Of a stretch of 29,507 nt of DNA, positions 1-7,168 are shown piece by piece; positions within the stretch are counted from its first letter, which is position 1, and each line of letters begins with the position of its first letter. The notes under the pieces are model-generated. The model was not told the DNA's origin, did not search any database, and worked only from the letters and a program-made list of their open reading frames with translations. Origin of the DNA: an uncultured Opitutia bacterium (lineage in GTDB: Bacteria > Verrucomicrobiota > Verrucomicrobiae > Opitutales > MB11C04); assembly GCA_913048545.1 (NCBI GenBank), contig CAJWWH010000007.1, positions 1 to 29,507 of the forward strand, in the 5' to 3' direction. Both the position numbers and the translations under genes were made by a program.

Positions 1-2
1 CT

Positions 3-125
3 TTATCCCTTTCTGCACTGGCAGAAGGCAATACGGACTCCTCAGATTCTCCCGTTCTTCCAGTAATTACTGAAGGGAGTGCCACTAATTCTTCCGATCC
101 GTCTGATCAGAATCAAACGGAATAA
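3..125 (+). CDS. C-terminal end of an unidentified protein (partial)
   Basis: An open frame enters from the left edge and ends at TAA (123-125), giving the last 40 residues of a protein whose start lies outside the window. The visible tail is rich in Ser, Thr, Asp, Asn and Pro and looks like a disordered, probably extracytoplasmic C-terminus or linker. No domain can be recognised. It converges on the dehydrogenase gene ending at 158, with 32 bases between the stops and no evident hairpin. It is called coding because the frame is open to the edge and the space is otherwise empty, but 40 codons without a start are weak evidence. Confidence 0.4.
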   Translation, partial: LSLSALAEGNTDSSDSPVLPVITEGSATNSSDPSDQNQTE

Positions 126-157
126 CTAATTTGTAGGGATTTTCTGTTTTATTCGCG

Positions 158-1201
158 TCAGCTTTGGCAGTTGATCATCGCCTTCATTACCTTGAGGCTT
201 TCGCTGTCAGCAAATCCTTGTTCGGCCTCCGTAAGATCGTAAAAGCTGAGTAAAATATTTGTTTCCACATCCCCGTTTCTCAGCAATTCAAATGCTCGGT
301 TATAGTCCGCCTGGGAAGATGCATAACTTGTCCGCAGGTCAATTTGTTTCCGGAGGAACTGAGTGAGATCGAGTTCAATTGCCCGTGCGTACAGGGCCAC
401 CGCAGTGACAACACCGTCCGGTCGGACGGAGCGCCAGGAATCCCCTAGTGCGAACGGAGATCCTGAAGCTTCGATCAAGGCATCCGCACCTCCGGGAAAT
501 TGTTTTTCCACCTGCTCGTGGAGCGGAAGGTGGGATTGACCTACTATCAGAGTACGAAATCCAAGTTTCCCAGCGGCGGATAAACGTACTTGTTCGTCTT
601 GCTCCGTCCCGACAACAACTACATTCGCTCCCCGCGAACGAGCACTGATGGCACAAAGGATGCCAATAATTCCCGGTCCGCTCACGACCACACGATCGTT
701 CTCTTTGATAGAAGTCCGGTTGCCCACACAATGTTCAGCCACAGAAAGAGGTTCCGTCAGGGCCGCTTTTTCCATAGAAAGGCCCTCGGGGATGGGGAGC
801 AGAAATTCCTCCTCCACCACCACAAACTGAGCCATCCCTCCATCGAGGTGCAATCCCTGGACCCTCCTTCTTGGAGAAAGCTGAGGGAGATTCTTCTGGC
901 AGAACGGATCATTCGGATCATGTTCAGTTTGCAAGGCAATCATAACCATTTTTTGACCAACTTCCCACCTTTTTGCCTGATCACCCCGCTCCACGATAAT
1001 GCCCGAGAGTTCGTGTCCAAAAGTTACTTCAGGAAGAACGGACTCGTACCCCTTGTGATTTAGCCAGGCGTGGAGGTCGGAACCGCAGATACCACAAAAG
1101 GAAACTTTCAATAAAACTTCTCCCTTCATCGGCTTTGGTATTTCGACTTCGGATAAGCGGGCAGCCCTTTCTTTGCGGGCAAATCGGCGGAATGATTTCA
1201 A
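158..1201 (-). CDS. zinc-type medium-chain alcohol/polyol dehydrogenase
   Basis: The 347-residue product is a medium-chain dehydrogenase/reductase of the threonine/sorbitol dehydrogenase branch, which oxidises secondary alcohols or polyols with NAD(P). Catalytic-zinc ligands are visible: Cys39 in GICGSD, His63-Glu64 in the GHE motif, and Glu150 in TEPLSV. The Rossmann motif GPGIIG lies at 175-180. The usual structural-zinc lobe with four cysteines (around residues 90-110) has only one Cys here, so that zinc is probably absent. The start is a TTG at 1201 that overlaps the TGA of the upstream DJ-1 gene (TTGA) and has GAGGA six bases upstream. It is the last gene of a three-gene operon with FmdB and DJ-1. 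The substrate cannot be told from sequence. Confidence 0.9.
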   Translation of the reverse strand: MKSFRRFARKERAARLSEVEIPKPMKGEVLLKVSFCGICGSDLHAWLNHKGYESVLPEVTFGHELSGIIVERGDQAKRWEVGQKMVMIALQTEHDPNDPFCQKNLPQLSPRRRVQGLHLDGGMAQFVVVEEEFLLPIPEGLSMEKAALTEPLSVAEHCVGNRTSIKENDRVVVSGPGIIGILCAISARSRGANVVVVGTEQDEQVRLSAAGKLGFRTLIVGQSHLPLHEQVEKQFPGGADALIEASGSPFALGDSWRSVRPDGVVTAVALYARAIELDLTQFLRKQIDLRTSYASSQADYNRAFELLRNGDVETNILLSFYDLTEAEQGFADSESLKVMKAMINCQS

Positions 1202-1770
1202 TTTGAATCCTCGCTGACTGGGAAATAATTAGCGTGAATCGAATCGGCAACTGTGCGTGCATTTTCACTGCCCACAAGTGCTTCGATTAAGGAAAGTCCA
1301 AAGCTTACCGCGGTGCCAGCACCGGGTGAAGTAATGAGATTACCATCCCTTACCACATCCCGATCTGGGATGAGCGTGTTCAGCTCCCCGGAAACACTGG
1401 AATGAGCGGTAAAATTGAGGCTTCCGAGGATGTTAGCGTCTTGAAGCAGCAGGGGGGCGGCACAGATTGCACCAATCCATTTTCCCGCTTCGAAGAATTC
1501 TTTGATCAATGTTAAAATCCCTTGCGTTTTTCTTAACTCATATATGCCCGGTCCACCTGGAAGCACGAGCATATCAAAAGCATCGGTTTGAATATCATCG
1601 AGCAAGCAGTCCGCTTTCAAAGACAAACCGGATTTTCCCTCAACCATTAATTTCTGGCTGCATGACGCAACGGTTACCGTTACTCCGGATCGCCGCAACA
1701 GAGTTACGGGCGAGACGGCTTCGATTTCTTCGAAATTATGAGCAAGAATAACCAGAGCTGTTTTGTTCAT
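1198..1770 (-). CDS. DJ-1/PfpI (ThiJ/YajL) family protein
   Basis: Product of 190 residues from ATG 1770, a typical DJ-1/YajL length. The N-terminal strand (TALVILA), the acidic pair in NFEEIEA (Glu14/15) and the nucleophile elbow AICAAP with Cys103 match the DJ-1 Glu-Cys active site. The family includes protein/nucleotide deglycase-like or chaperone-like stress proteins (YajL, DJ-1) and PfpI-type proteases; the sequence best fits the YajL/DJ-1 branch. A longer form from GTG 1788 (GTGA overlap with the FmdB stop) is possible but adds six residues outside the family's N-terminus. It lies between FmdB and the dehydrogenase in one operon and overlaps the dehydrogenase start, which suggests a shared role in carbonyl or oxidative stress. 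That role is inference. Confidence 0.88.
   Translation of the reverse strand: MNKTALVILAHNFEEIEAVSPVTLLRRSGVTVTVASCSQKLMVEGKSGLSLKADCLLDDIQTDAFDMLVLPGGPGIYELRKTQGILTLIKEFFEAGKWIGAICAAPLLLQDANILGSLNFTAHSSVSGELNTLIPDRDVVRDGNLITSPGAGTAVSFGLSLIEALVGSENARTVADSIHANYFPVSEDSN
1208..1212 (-). promoter_or_regulatory. Shine-Dalgarno site deciding a TTG start
   Basis: On the minus strand GAGGA sits six bases before the TTG at 1201. No ATG or GTG in the dehydrogenase frame lies near the conserved N-terminus, so this site supports the TTG start and translational coupling with the preceding gene. Confidence 0.6.
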
Positions 1771-1784
1771 CACTGATGAACAAT

Positions 1785-2117
1785 TCACTTGGATACGGTT
1801 GTCTTACTCGAATCTTTTTTGGGAGCCGAATCCTTTTTAGTTTCCTTAGTGGAATTTGATTTCTTATCGGAATTTCCTTTATCCTTAGTTTCGGTTTTTT
1901 CAGAAGAGTTGCCTTCTTTTTTTCCGGAGTCTTTTTTCTTGTAATCGGTTTCATAGAAACCGCTCCCCTTGAAAATGATTCCGGCACCCAACCCAAGCAG
2001 CCTTTTGGCTTTGCGTTTTTTACATTTCGGGCAAGTGGAAACAGGGGAATCTTTCATTGACTGAAATAATTCCCAGGTGTGATTGCAAGCCTGACATTGA
2101 TAGTCGTAAGTGGGCAT
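1785..2117 (-). CDS. FmdB-family zinc ribbon protein with lysine/serine-rich tail
   Basis: The 110-residue product begins MPTYDYQC, the hallmark of the FmdB/CxxC_CxxC_SSSS regulatory-protein family. Its zinc ribbon uses Cys8, Cys11, Cys29 and Cys32. The core ends near residue 58 (FKGSGFYETDY). The rest, about 50 residues, is a low-complexity tail of Lys, Ser, Thr, Asp and Glu, probably disordered. The family is small and poorly characterised; it was named for a putative regulator of formamidase expression in Methylophilus. It is the first gene of the operon with DJ-1 and the dehydrogenase. The ATG is preceded by an AT-rich leader without a clear Shine-Dalgarno site. Confidence 0.9.
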   Translation of the reverse strand: MPTYDYQCQACNHTWELFQSMKDSPVSTCPKCKKRKAKRLLGLGAGIIFKGSGFYETDYKKKDSGKKEGNSSEKTETKDKGNSDKKSNSTKETKKDSAPKKDSSKTTVSK

Positions 2118-2150
2118 GGTTAAAAGTTTATTGAAGTGAAGTTCAAAAAA

Positions 2151-2753
2151 TTAATCCTGATTGATTTTTGAAAAGTTTAGTGCGCTTGCATAGGCAAGCA
2201 GCACCCATATGCCGAGAAAAAAGGAAAGACCGTAAACAGGAAGGCCAAGGAGTACAGTCCCCCAAAAGGCAATAACCGGCAAAACTAATTTGGGAGCCAT
2301 TACCTGTGCGACTTTTAGTATCAAAACCACTTTCCATGCGTCTGAGTAAAGCCCGTCCCGTACGAATGTAAGCATGGATGCGATAAAGAGAAATGGGGCA
2401 ATGAAAGAACCAGCCACCAGCGGTAAGTAAGAAGCAATTCCAAGCATTCCAAAAGTCAATAAATCTAAAAGATGTGAAATGACCCATCCCGCAAGGATGG
2501 GTGCACCGGCATATGCAAGGAGAAGGATAAACACCTGACCGCCCCCCACGAAAAGGGGAATGGGTTCCATTTCCTTCCATACCGGCAGATGCCATTCTCT
2601 GCTTTGATGCAATCGAACCATGTATTCGAGCAAATAACCCAGGGCAAATAAATTAAGCACCGGTATGAAGGACAGGACTCCTCCCCACAAAACTTTAGGC
2701 ACCCAACCCGGGTGCCCCAAAAGTCTGTCACACACCGCTTCCAAACTTGGCAT
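2151..2753 (-). CDS. polytopic membrane protein, DUF4013-like
   Basis: Product of 200 residues from ATG 2753. After an amphipathic start come several hydrophobic segments (roughly 22-45, 75-100, 105-140 and 150-195). The early segment with IPVLNLFALGYLLEYM resembles the DUF4013 membrane family of unknown function. The frame is open further upstream to 2837, but that would overlap the divergent prenyl synthase and add a non-family N-terminus, so the ATG at 2753 is preferred. No Shine-Dalgarno site is visible. Only 40 bases separate this start from the divergent gene. Function unknown. Confidence 0.75.
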   Translation of the reverse strand: MPSLEAVCDRLLGHPGWVPKVLWGGVLSFIPVLNLFALGYLLEYMVRLHQSREWHLPVWKEMEPIPLFVGGGQVFILLLAYAGAPILAGWVISHLLDLLTFGMLGIASYLPLVAGSFIAPFLFIASMLTFVRDGLYSDAWKVVLILKVAQVMAPKLVLPVIAFWGTVLLGLPVYGLSFFLGIWVLLAYASALNFSKINQD

Positions 2754-2778
2754 AATCGTAATACCATGACATAGTAGG

Positions 2779-2784
2779 GATAAT
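2779..2784 (+). promoter_or_regulatory. possible -10 element, near-leaderless start of ispA
   Basis: GATAAT (five of six matches to TATAAT) lies nine bases before the ATG at 2794. It has no convincing -35 partner. If used, transcription would begin within a few bases of the start codon, which also lacks a nearby Shine-Dalgarno site. Confidence 0.25.
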
Positions 2785-2793
2785 TCGCAAGTC

Positions 2794-3678
2794 ATGAATT
2801 TCTCAGAAAAGATGAAAACTTGGCGGGATTTGATCAATGTTCGCCTTGAACAAGCTCTTCCCGGCCCATCCGTTCAACCCGGGCAGCTTCACCGTGCGAT
2901 GCGGCACAGTATGAATGCCGGAGGAAAGCGTCTTCGTCCCATTCTTGTTCTTGCTGCCCACGAAATCTTCGCCGGTCCACATGATCCTGTGCCGGCAGCT
3001 CTTGCACTGGAGTGCATTCACACTTACAGCCTGATTCATGATGACCTTCCCGCGATGGATGATTCAGATCTTCGGCGCGGGAAACCGAGCTGCCACCGGG
3101 CTTTTGATGAAGCGACCGCCATTCTTGCCGGTGACGCGCTGCAACCTTTGGCTTTTGAAATTCTTGCCACTTCCTACCGTGCTGAACCGGAACTTGCAGT
3201 CGACCTTATTGCCATGCTTGCGCACACCTCTGGAAGTGAGAGATTGGTTGGCGGGCAGATGCAGGACTTAATTTCGGAAGGTTGTGAACCGAATGAGGTT
3301 GATTTATCCTACATCCACTCCAATAAAACCGCCGCCATGATAAAGGCATCGCTGAATATGGGATTCCGGGTTGGAATGAAGGGGGGAGACCAAGTTCTCC
3401 TTAATCGAATGGGGGAGGTTGGTCATTCGCTTGGACTTGCCTTTCAGGCAGTGGACGATCTGCTTGATATCACCCGGACGAGCGAGCAACTCGGTAAAGA
3501 TGCCGGGCACGATGATGAGAGCGGAAAGGTGACATGGATTTCTCTGAAAGGGGAGAAGGCAGCGCGTCGACTTGCTTCGGTTCATACCGAGCGTGCCCGT
3601 CAACATCTTGAAAGTATGGGGGGAGATTCTGAATTCCTGAGTGAATTGATGAAGCAAATGCTCGATCGGCAGTTCTGA
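2794..3678 (+). CDS. ispA: polyprenyl (farnesyl/geranyl) diphosphate synthase
   Basis: This 294-residue product is a trans-isoprenyl diphosphate synthase that condenses IPP with allylic diphosphates to feed quinone, undecaprenyl and other isoprenoid synthesis in the cytosol. The first aspartate-rich motif is DDLPAMDD (83-90), with the two-residue insertion typical of bacterial farnesyl synthases, and the second is DDLLD (221-225). GGKRLRP (43-49), HSNKTA (175-180) and the GGQMQD segment (153-158) are also in place. Length and N-terminus agree with E. coli IspA. The next gene follows after four bases, so the two are probably cotranscribed. Product chain length (C15 or C20) cannot be settled from sequence alone. 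Confidence 0.93.
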   Translation: MNFSEKMKTWRDLINVRLEQALPGPSVQPGQLHRAMRHSMNAGGKRLRPILVLAAHEIFAGPHDPVPAALALECIHTYSLIHDDLPAMDDSDLRRGKPSCHRAFDEATAILAGDALQPLAFEILATSYRAEPELAVDLIAMLAHTSGSERLVGGQMQDLISEGCEPNEVDLSYIHSNKTAAMIKASLNMGFRVGMKGGDQVLLNRMGEVGHSLGLAFQAVDDLLDITRTSEQLGKDAGHDDESGKVTWISLKGEKAARRLASVHTERARQHLESMGGDSEFLSELMKQMLDRQF

Positions 3679-3682
3679 ATAA

Positions 3683-4351
3683 ATGGATAAGGGTGAAGGC
3701 ATAACCGAGGATTCCCGTGACTGGCGGATCAGGCTTGACCATTCACGTGACCTTGGTTCGGGGTTTGCCGCTCCCGGAGGGGAATTCACCCGGGCTCTTT
3801 ACGAATGGTCCTTCACTGTCGAAGGAAAAATTCTTCAGTGTCTGATTGCGAACCGAAGATTGGTCGAACTGGGTGCGGGTATGTCTCATTTCGGCTATGC
3901 CATGGCCTGTGTTTGTGGAGCGAAAAACTTTGTTGCGGTTGAACCGTTTTACGCTGACATTCAGGAAGCCTCAGTCCAGTCCTTTATTTCATCGGTGACC
4001 GGACAGTTGGACAGAATTCCCTACAAGGTGGTGGCGAAGGATATGTTGGATTATCTTATCGGGGAACCGGATGATCTTTTATGCGTTCTTGCCTGTGGTA
4101 TTGAAGATTGTATTCTTCCTGGGGTTGATTACCGAAAAAAAGTGGAAACTGAAATTGCACGGACAATGCAAAAAGATTCTTTTTTTATCAGTTCACACAG
4201 TGATCTTTTTCCGGGTGATCTGACTGATATTGAAATTTCATTTCCCCGTCCTTCCAATCCACGAATTTCAGACCGTTTACGTTTGCATGGCGGGCGGGAA
4301 GCTTTGGAGAGGTACGGTAAAAAAATCGCTCCCTATCTCAATTATAGTTAA
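3683..4351 (+). CDS. putative class I SAM-dependent methyltransferase-like protein
   Basis: The 222-residue product is not recognised as a named family. VELGAGMSHFG (61-71) matches methyltransferase motif I, and Glu87 in VAVEPF sits where the acidic ribose-binding residue is expected. KDMLDYL and the DDLLCVLACGIED stretch could be the next strands of a Rossmann fold. It starts four bases after the ispA stop. That suggests, without proving, that it acts on an isoprenoid or is simply coupled for expression. No signal peptide or membrane segment is seen. A Rossmann-fold protein without methyltransferase activity is the main alternative. Confidence 0.7.
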   Translation: MDKGEGITEDSRDWRIRLDHSRDLGSGFAAPGGEFTRALYEWSFTVEGKILQCLIANRRLVELGAGMSHFGYAMACVCGAKNFVAVEPFYADIQEASVQSFISSVTGQLDRIPYKVVAKDMLDYLIGEPDDLLCVLACGIEDCILPGVDYRKKVETEIARTMQKDSFFISSHSDLFPGDLTDIEISFPRPSNPRISDRLRLHGGREALERYGKKIAPYLNYS

Positions 4352-4414
4352 ATTATTTTTGTGTTAAAAAAGCAAAACTTGTCAGATTACTGCATGGGTG
4401 CTAGGAAATAAATT

Positions 4415-6388
4415 GTGGTGAATGATGAAAATCAATATTGGATAAATAAAGCAGGGGAGAATGTAGGTCCGTACCGTTTGGCTGAGATTGGAGAGATGTT
4501 CAACAAAGGAGATCTTTCCAGAACTGACCCGGCCTGTGTAGTGGGAGGAGAAGAGTGGTCATCTGTTGGTCAACTACTGCAATTGGATTCTACAACGGAA
4601 AAGAGTAAGGAAGGTTTTGAGGATGCTCCAAAGATAATCCTCGCTGGGGGATCCCGGATGTCTCTCAACTCAACCCTTACTGCGATACTTTTTTTTCTTA
4701 TTCTAGTGGGAGCGGGGCTCTATTTGTATGTTCAATTAGGTTCGATTGAACCAGATCTCTCCGCGGGAGGCACAAAGGAAGACGACTTGTCTGAAGAGAG
4801 TATCATCAACTTGGCCAATGAAGCAAAGGACATTACTCATTTTGAGGAAAGGAAAGAATTATTCGTGGATAGAAAGGGTGGAGCACCCTGCAATGATTGG
4901 GTTCGATATTATTATGCGGATGGTCAATCGTTGGCCGGTTTAATTAAATTTGAGAAGGGGAAGGCCATTTTTGCCCATACATGGATGCCTGGCGGACAGA
5001 AAAGCTTTGATACCACCCTGCAACAGGGCAGTGGTTCAGTGGTAAGTTATTTTGAAAACGGCAATAAGCGGGAGGACTCGAAATACCGGGGAGGAGTGTT
5101 AAATGGAGTTCGAATGAAGTATTATGAAAACGGGCAAAAATCCATCGAGGAACCGATGATGAATGGTCAATTGCACGGACAAGCTGTTGCCTGGGATGAA
5201 AATGGACAGAAAATTGAGGAGACTTTCTATTTAAGCGGCTTAAAGAGCGGTCCTTATTCCATTTGGGCGAAAAATGGGCAAAAAATGGAGGAGGGGAGTT
5301 TCCGCAACGGAAAACCGGACGGAAAAAGAACCCAATGGTCCAATGACGGCACTGAGAGAACCGAGGAGTTTTACGAAAACGGTGAATTGGTTTCCAATCA
5401 GGGAGCAGAGGATACAATTATGGAGAATGGCGTGGAAACACAACCTCCGGAGGACTCTGTTCTAACCGGTTTGCTGGAAATGGCGGGTGAAGACGGGGCA
5501 TGGATGGAAAAAGCCCGTGCAACCCATGAAGCGGTCATGTTTGTCATGGAGAGGTTCGAGAAAAGTGATATATCCGGTGGAGAAATTTTTTCCGATCTCG
5601 CATTGGGATTATTTCAGTATTCCAAAGAGGGAAATGGTGACTCGGAAAAAGTGGAATCCGCTTTGGCCTGGATTCGAAATCAATGGGGAATTTCGATACT
5701 TTTAACAGACGGTAAATTTTTGCTCAGTGAATTACCCGATTCGGTTAAACTGGGACCGATGACTTGGGAAATGGCAGATTATGCCGGAGACTATCTCGGT
5801 TCACTCCGTGGGGAAAGCCGGGAATTGGTGGTTAGTGATATACGAAATCTTTTTTCTTCCATCGCGATTGAATTAAGCAACGAGGAACAAACGATCCGAA
5901 GAAAAGTGGAAAGGCAGATTTGGGAAGAGTTCTCCCTGTACGCCGAAGCTGCCAAAAATGCCAAACTGGAAATGAAAAACGGAGTCCTGATGTTTACGGG
6001 GACTCAGGAAAAGAAAATAAAGAAGATTGATCCAAACGGAAATTCGATTTTTGAAACAATCGAAGAAGAGGTTTCTTACCGCTTTAATGACCGAATTAAG
6101 AGTAAGAAAATAGGTCCATTTCTTGATATTTTGGATGAAACCAGGGTCGCTTTTGAGGAGACGATAAATGGCAATTTGACGATCAGGAAGTATGAAGGAT
6201 TATCAGTTTTTTCCGACTTATCTTTGCCGGAGGGGGAACGCATTATTTACCCCAATATAACGGTTCAGTTTGCGGGCGTGGGTGCTCTGAGTGAAAATAC
6301 TCTGATCCGTGCAATTAAAGTCGAATTGGGTGAGCCGGTGAAGGAGCCATTTTCAGATGATCAGGAAGAAAACGCTTTGCCGTTTTAA
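4415..6388 (+). CDS. GYF-domain membrane protein with MORN-type repeats
   Basis: Product of 657 residues. Residues 8-55 form a GYF_2-type domain (YWINKAGENVGPYR, ending in a WSSVGQLL helix). A single transmembrane helix spans about 88-112. Residues 165-330 carry tandem MORN/YwqK-type repeats with the core (Y/W)xENGQK. The last 300 or so residues are not recognised and look like a folded mixed alpha/beta region. The likely topology is a cytoplasmic GYF domain and periplasmic repeats, but orientation is inferred. The start is GTG 4415, supported by AGGA eight bases upstream; ATGs nearby are out of frame. The single gene ends four bases from the convergent rph. Automatic annotation may label the repeats a YwqK antitoxin, which is not supported here. 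Confidence 0.8.
   Translation: MVNDENQYWINKAGENVGPYRLAEIGEMFNKGDLSRTDPACVVGGEEWSSVGQLLQLDSTTEKSKEGFEDAPKIILAGGSRMSLNSTLTAILFFLILVGAGLYLYVQLGSIEPDLSAGGTKEDDLSEESIINLANEAKDITHFEERKELFVDRKGGAPCNDWVRYYYADGQSLAGLIKFEKGKAIFAHTWMPGGQKSFDTTLQQGSGSVVSYFENGNKREDSKYRGGVLNGVRMKYYENGQKSIEEPMMNGQLHGQAVAWDENGQKIEETFYLSGLKSGPYSIWAKNGQKMEEGSFRNGKPDGKRTQWSNDGTERTEEFYENGELVSNQGAEDTIMENGVETQPPEDSVLTGLLEMAGEDGAWMEKARATHEAVMFVMERFEKSDISGGEIFSDLALGLFQYSKEGNGDSEKVESALAWIRNQWGISILLTDGKFLLSELPDSVKLGPMTWEMADYAGDYLGSLRGESRELVVSDIRNLFSSIAIELSNEEQTIRRKVERQIWEEFSLYAEAAKNAKLEMKNGVLMFTGTQEKKIKKIDPNGNSIFETIEEEVSYRFNDRIKSKKIGPFLDILDETRVAFEETINGNLTIRKYEGLSVFSDLSLPEGERIIYPNITVQFAGVGALSENTLIRAIKVELGEPVKEPFSDDQEENALPF
4916..5385 (+). 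repeat. array of seven MORN-like units, 72-bp period
   Basis: The repeated ENG/DGQ core recurs at 4916, 4988, 5054, 5126, 5198, 5270 and 5342. Spacings are 72, 66, 72, 72, 72 and 72 bases, that is 24 codons except for one 22-codon unit. The last five units are clear in protein sequence; the first two (ADGQ and PGGQ) are degenerate. This is a coding repeat inside the GYF protein. Confidence 0.75.
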
Positions 6389-6391
6389 ATT

Positions 6392-7168
6392 TCAGGTCAG
6401 TTTATTTTTTTGTAGTTCTACCAGTTCTCCAATGCCTTTTTCTGAAAGTGCCAGCATTTCCTCGAGTTGAGAACGGGAAAAAGTGGCCTCTTCTCCGGCT
6501 GACTGGATCTCCACAAATTCTCCGGAACCGGTCATCACAACATTTGCGTCGACCGAAGCGTCCCGGTCCTCCGGGTAGTCCAAGTCAAGCACACAGCGGT
6601 CGTTATACACGCCAACACTGATTGCGGCGAGATGGTCAAGAATTGGATCCTGTTTTAATTTGTCCCGTGCCAAGAGGTCATCAATTGCAATTCGGGTGGC
6701 CAACCAGGCACCGGTAATGGAGGCGGTGCGTGTTCCCCCGTCCGCCCGAAGCACATCACAATCAATCCAAAGGGTTTTGTCGGGGAATTTTTTTAAGTCA
6801 AGCACGGCACGGAGAGAACGTCCAATGAGCCGCTGGATTTCGATATTTCTACCGTCCTGTTTCCCTTTACTGATGGGGCGGTCTTTACGGGTAAGGGTGG
6901 AGTAGGGAAGCATGCTGTATTCCGCAGTCAGCCATCCGCCTCCCACTTTTTGCTGACGCATCCATCCGGGAACACGATCTTCAATGGTTGCGGCACAAAT
7001 CACCTGGGTATTTCCGAATGTGCACAGGACAGAACCATTGGCGTGTGGTGCAATGTTGGTTTGAAAGGTTACTGGTCTCATTTCATCGATTGCCCGCCCG
7101 GAGGGGCGCACGAAAACTTGATTGAGTTGCTCAGCAAGGTCGGATTGTTCGGAATGGTCAGGTCTCAT
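6392..7168 (-). CDS. rph: ribonuclease PH
   Basis: The 258-residue product is RNase PH, a phosphorolytic 3'-5' exoribonuclease that trims tRNA 3' ends. Diagnostic stretches are present: RPSGRAIDEMRP near the N-terminus, GGGWLTAEYSMLP, the RxxRDRxxxKGKQDGRxxEIQRLIGRSLRAV-like block, and DGGTRTASITGAW. There is a 15-residue N-terminal extension before the usual start of the fold. The start at 7168 overlaps the end of the upstream beta-CASP nuclease by 11 bases, so translation is likely coupled. The gene is last in the ApaG-nuclease-rph operon and ends three bases from the convergent GYF gene, leaving no room for a separate terminator. Confidence 0.97.
   Translation of the reverse strand: MRPDHSEQSDLAEQLNQVFVRPSGRAIDEMRPVTFQTNIAPHANGSVLCTFGNTQVICAATIEDRVPGWMRQQKVGGGWLTAEYSMLPYSTLTRKDRPISKGKQDGRNIEIQRLIGRSLRAVLDLKKFPDKTLWIDCDVLRADGGTRTASITGAWLATRIAIDDLLARDKLKQDPILDHLAAISVGVYNDRCVLDLDYPEDRDASVDANVVMTGSGEFVEIQSAGEEATFSRSQLEEMLALSEKGIGELVELQKNKLT

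Noticed and set aside
590..1063. A 157-codon plus-strand frame inside the dehydrogenase gene.
   Set aside because: It lies antisense to a gene with clear family motifs and its translation has no recognisable domain; it is a shadow frame.
4944..5417. A 157-codon minus-strand frame across the MORN repeats.
   Set aside because: It is the antisense image of the periodic repeat and has no family features of its own.
4415..6388. YwqK-type antitoxin of a toxin-antitoxin system.
   Set aside because: The repeats resemble YwqK, but the gene is long, membrane-anchored and has no adjacent toxin candidate; the label would mislead.
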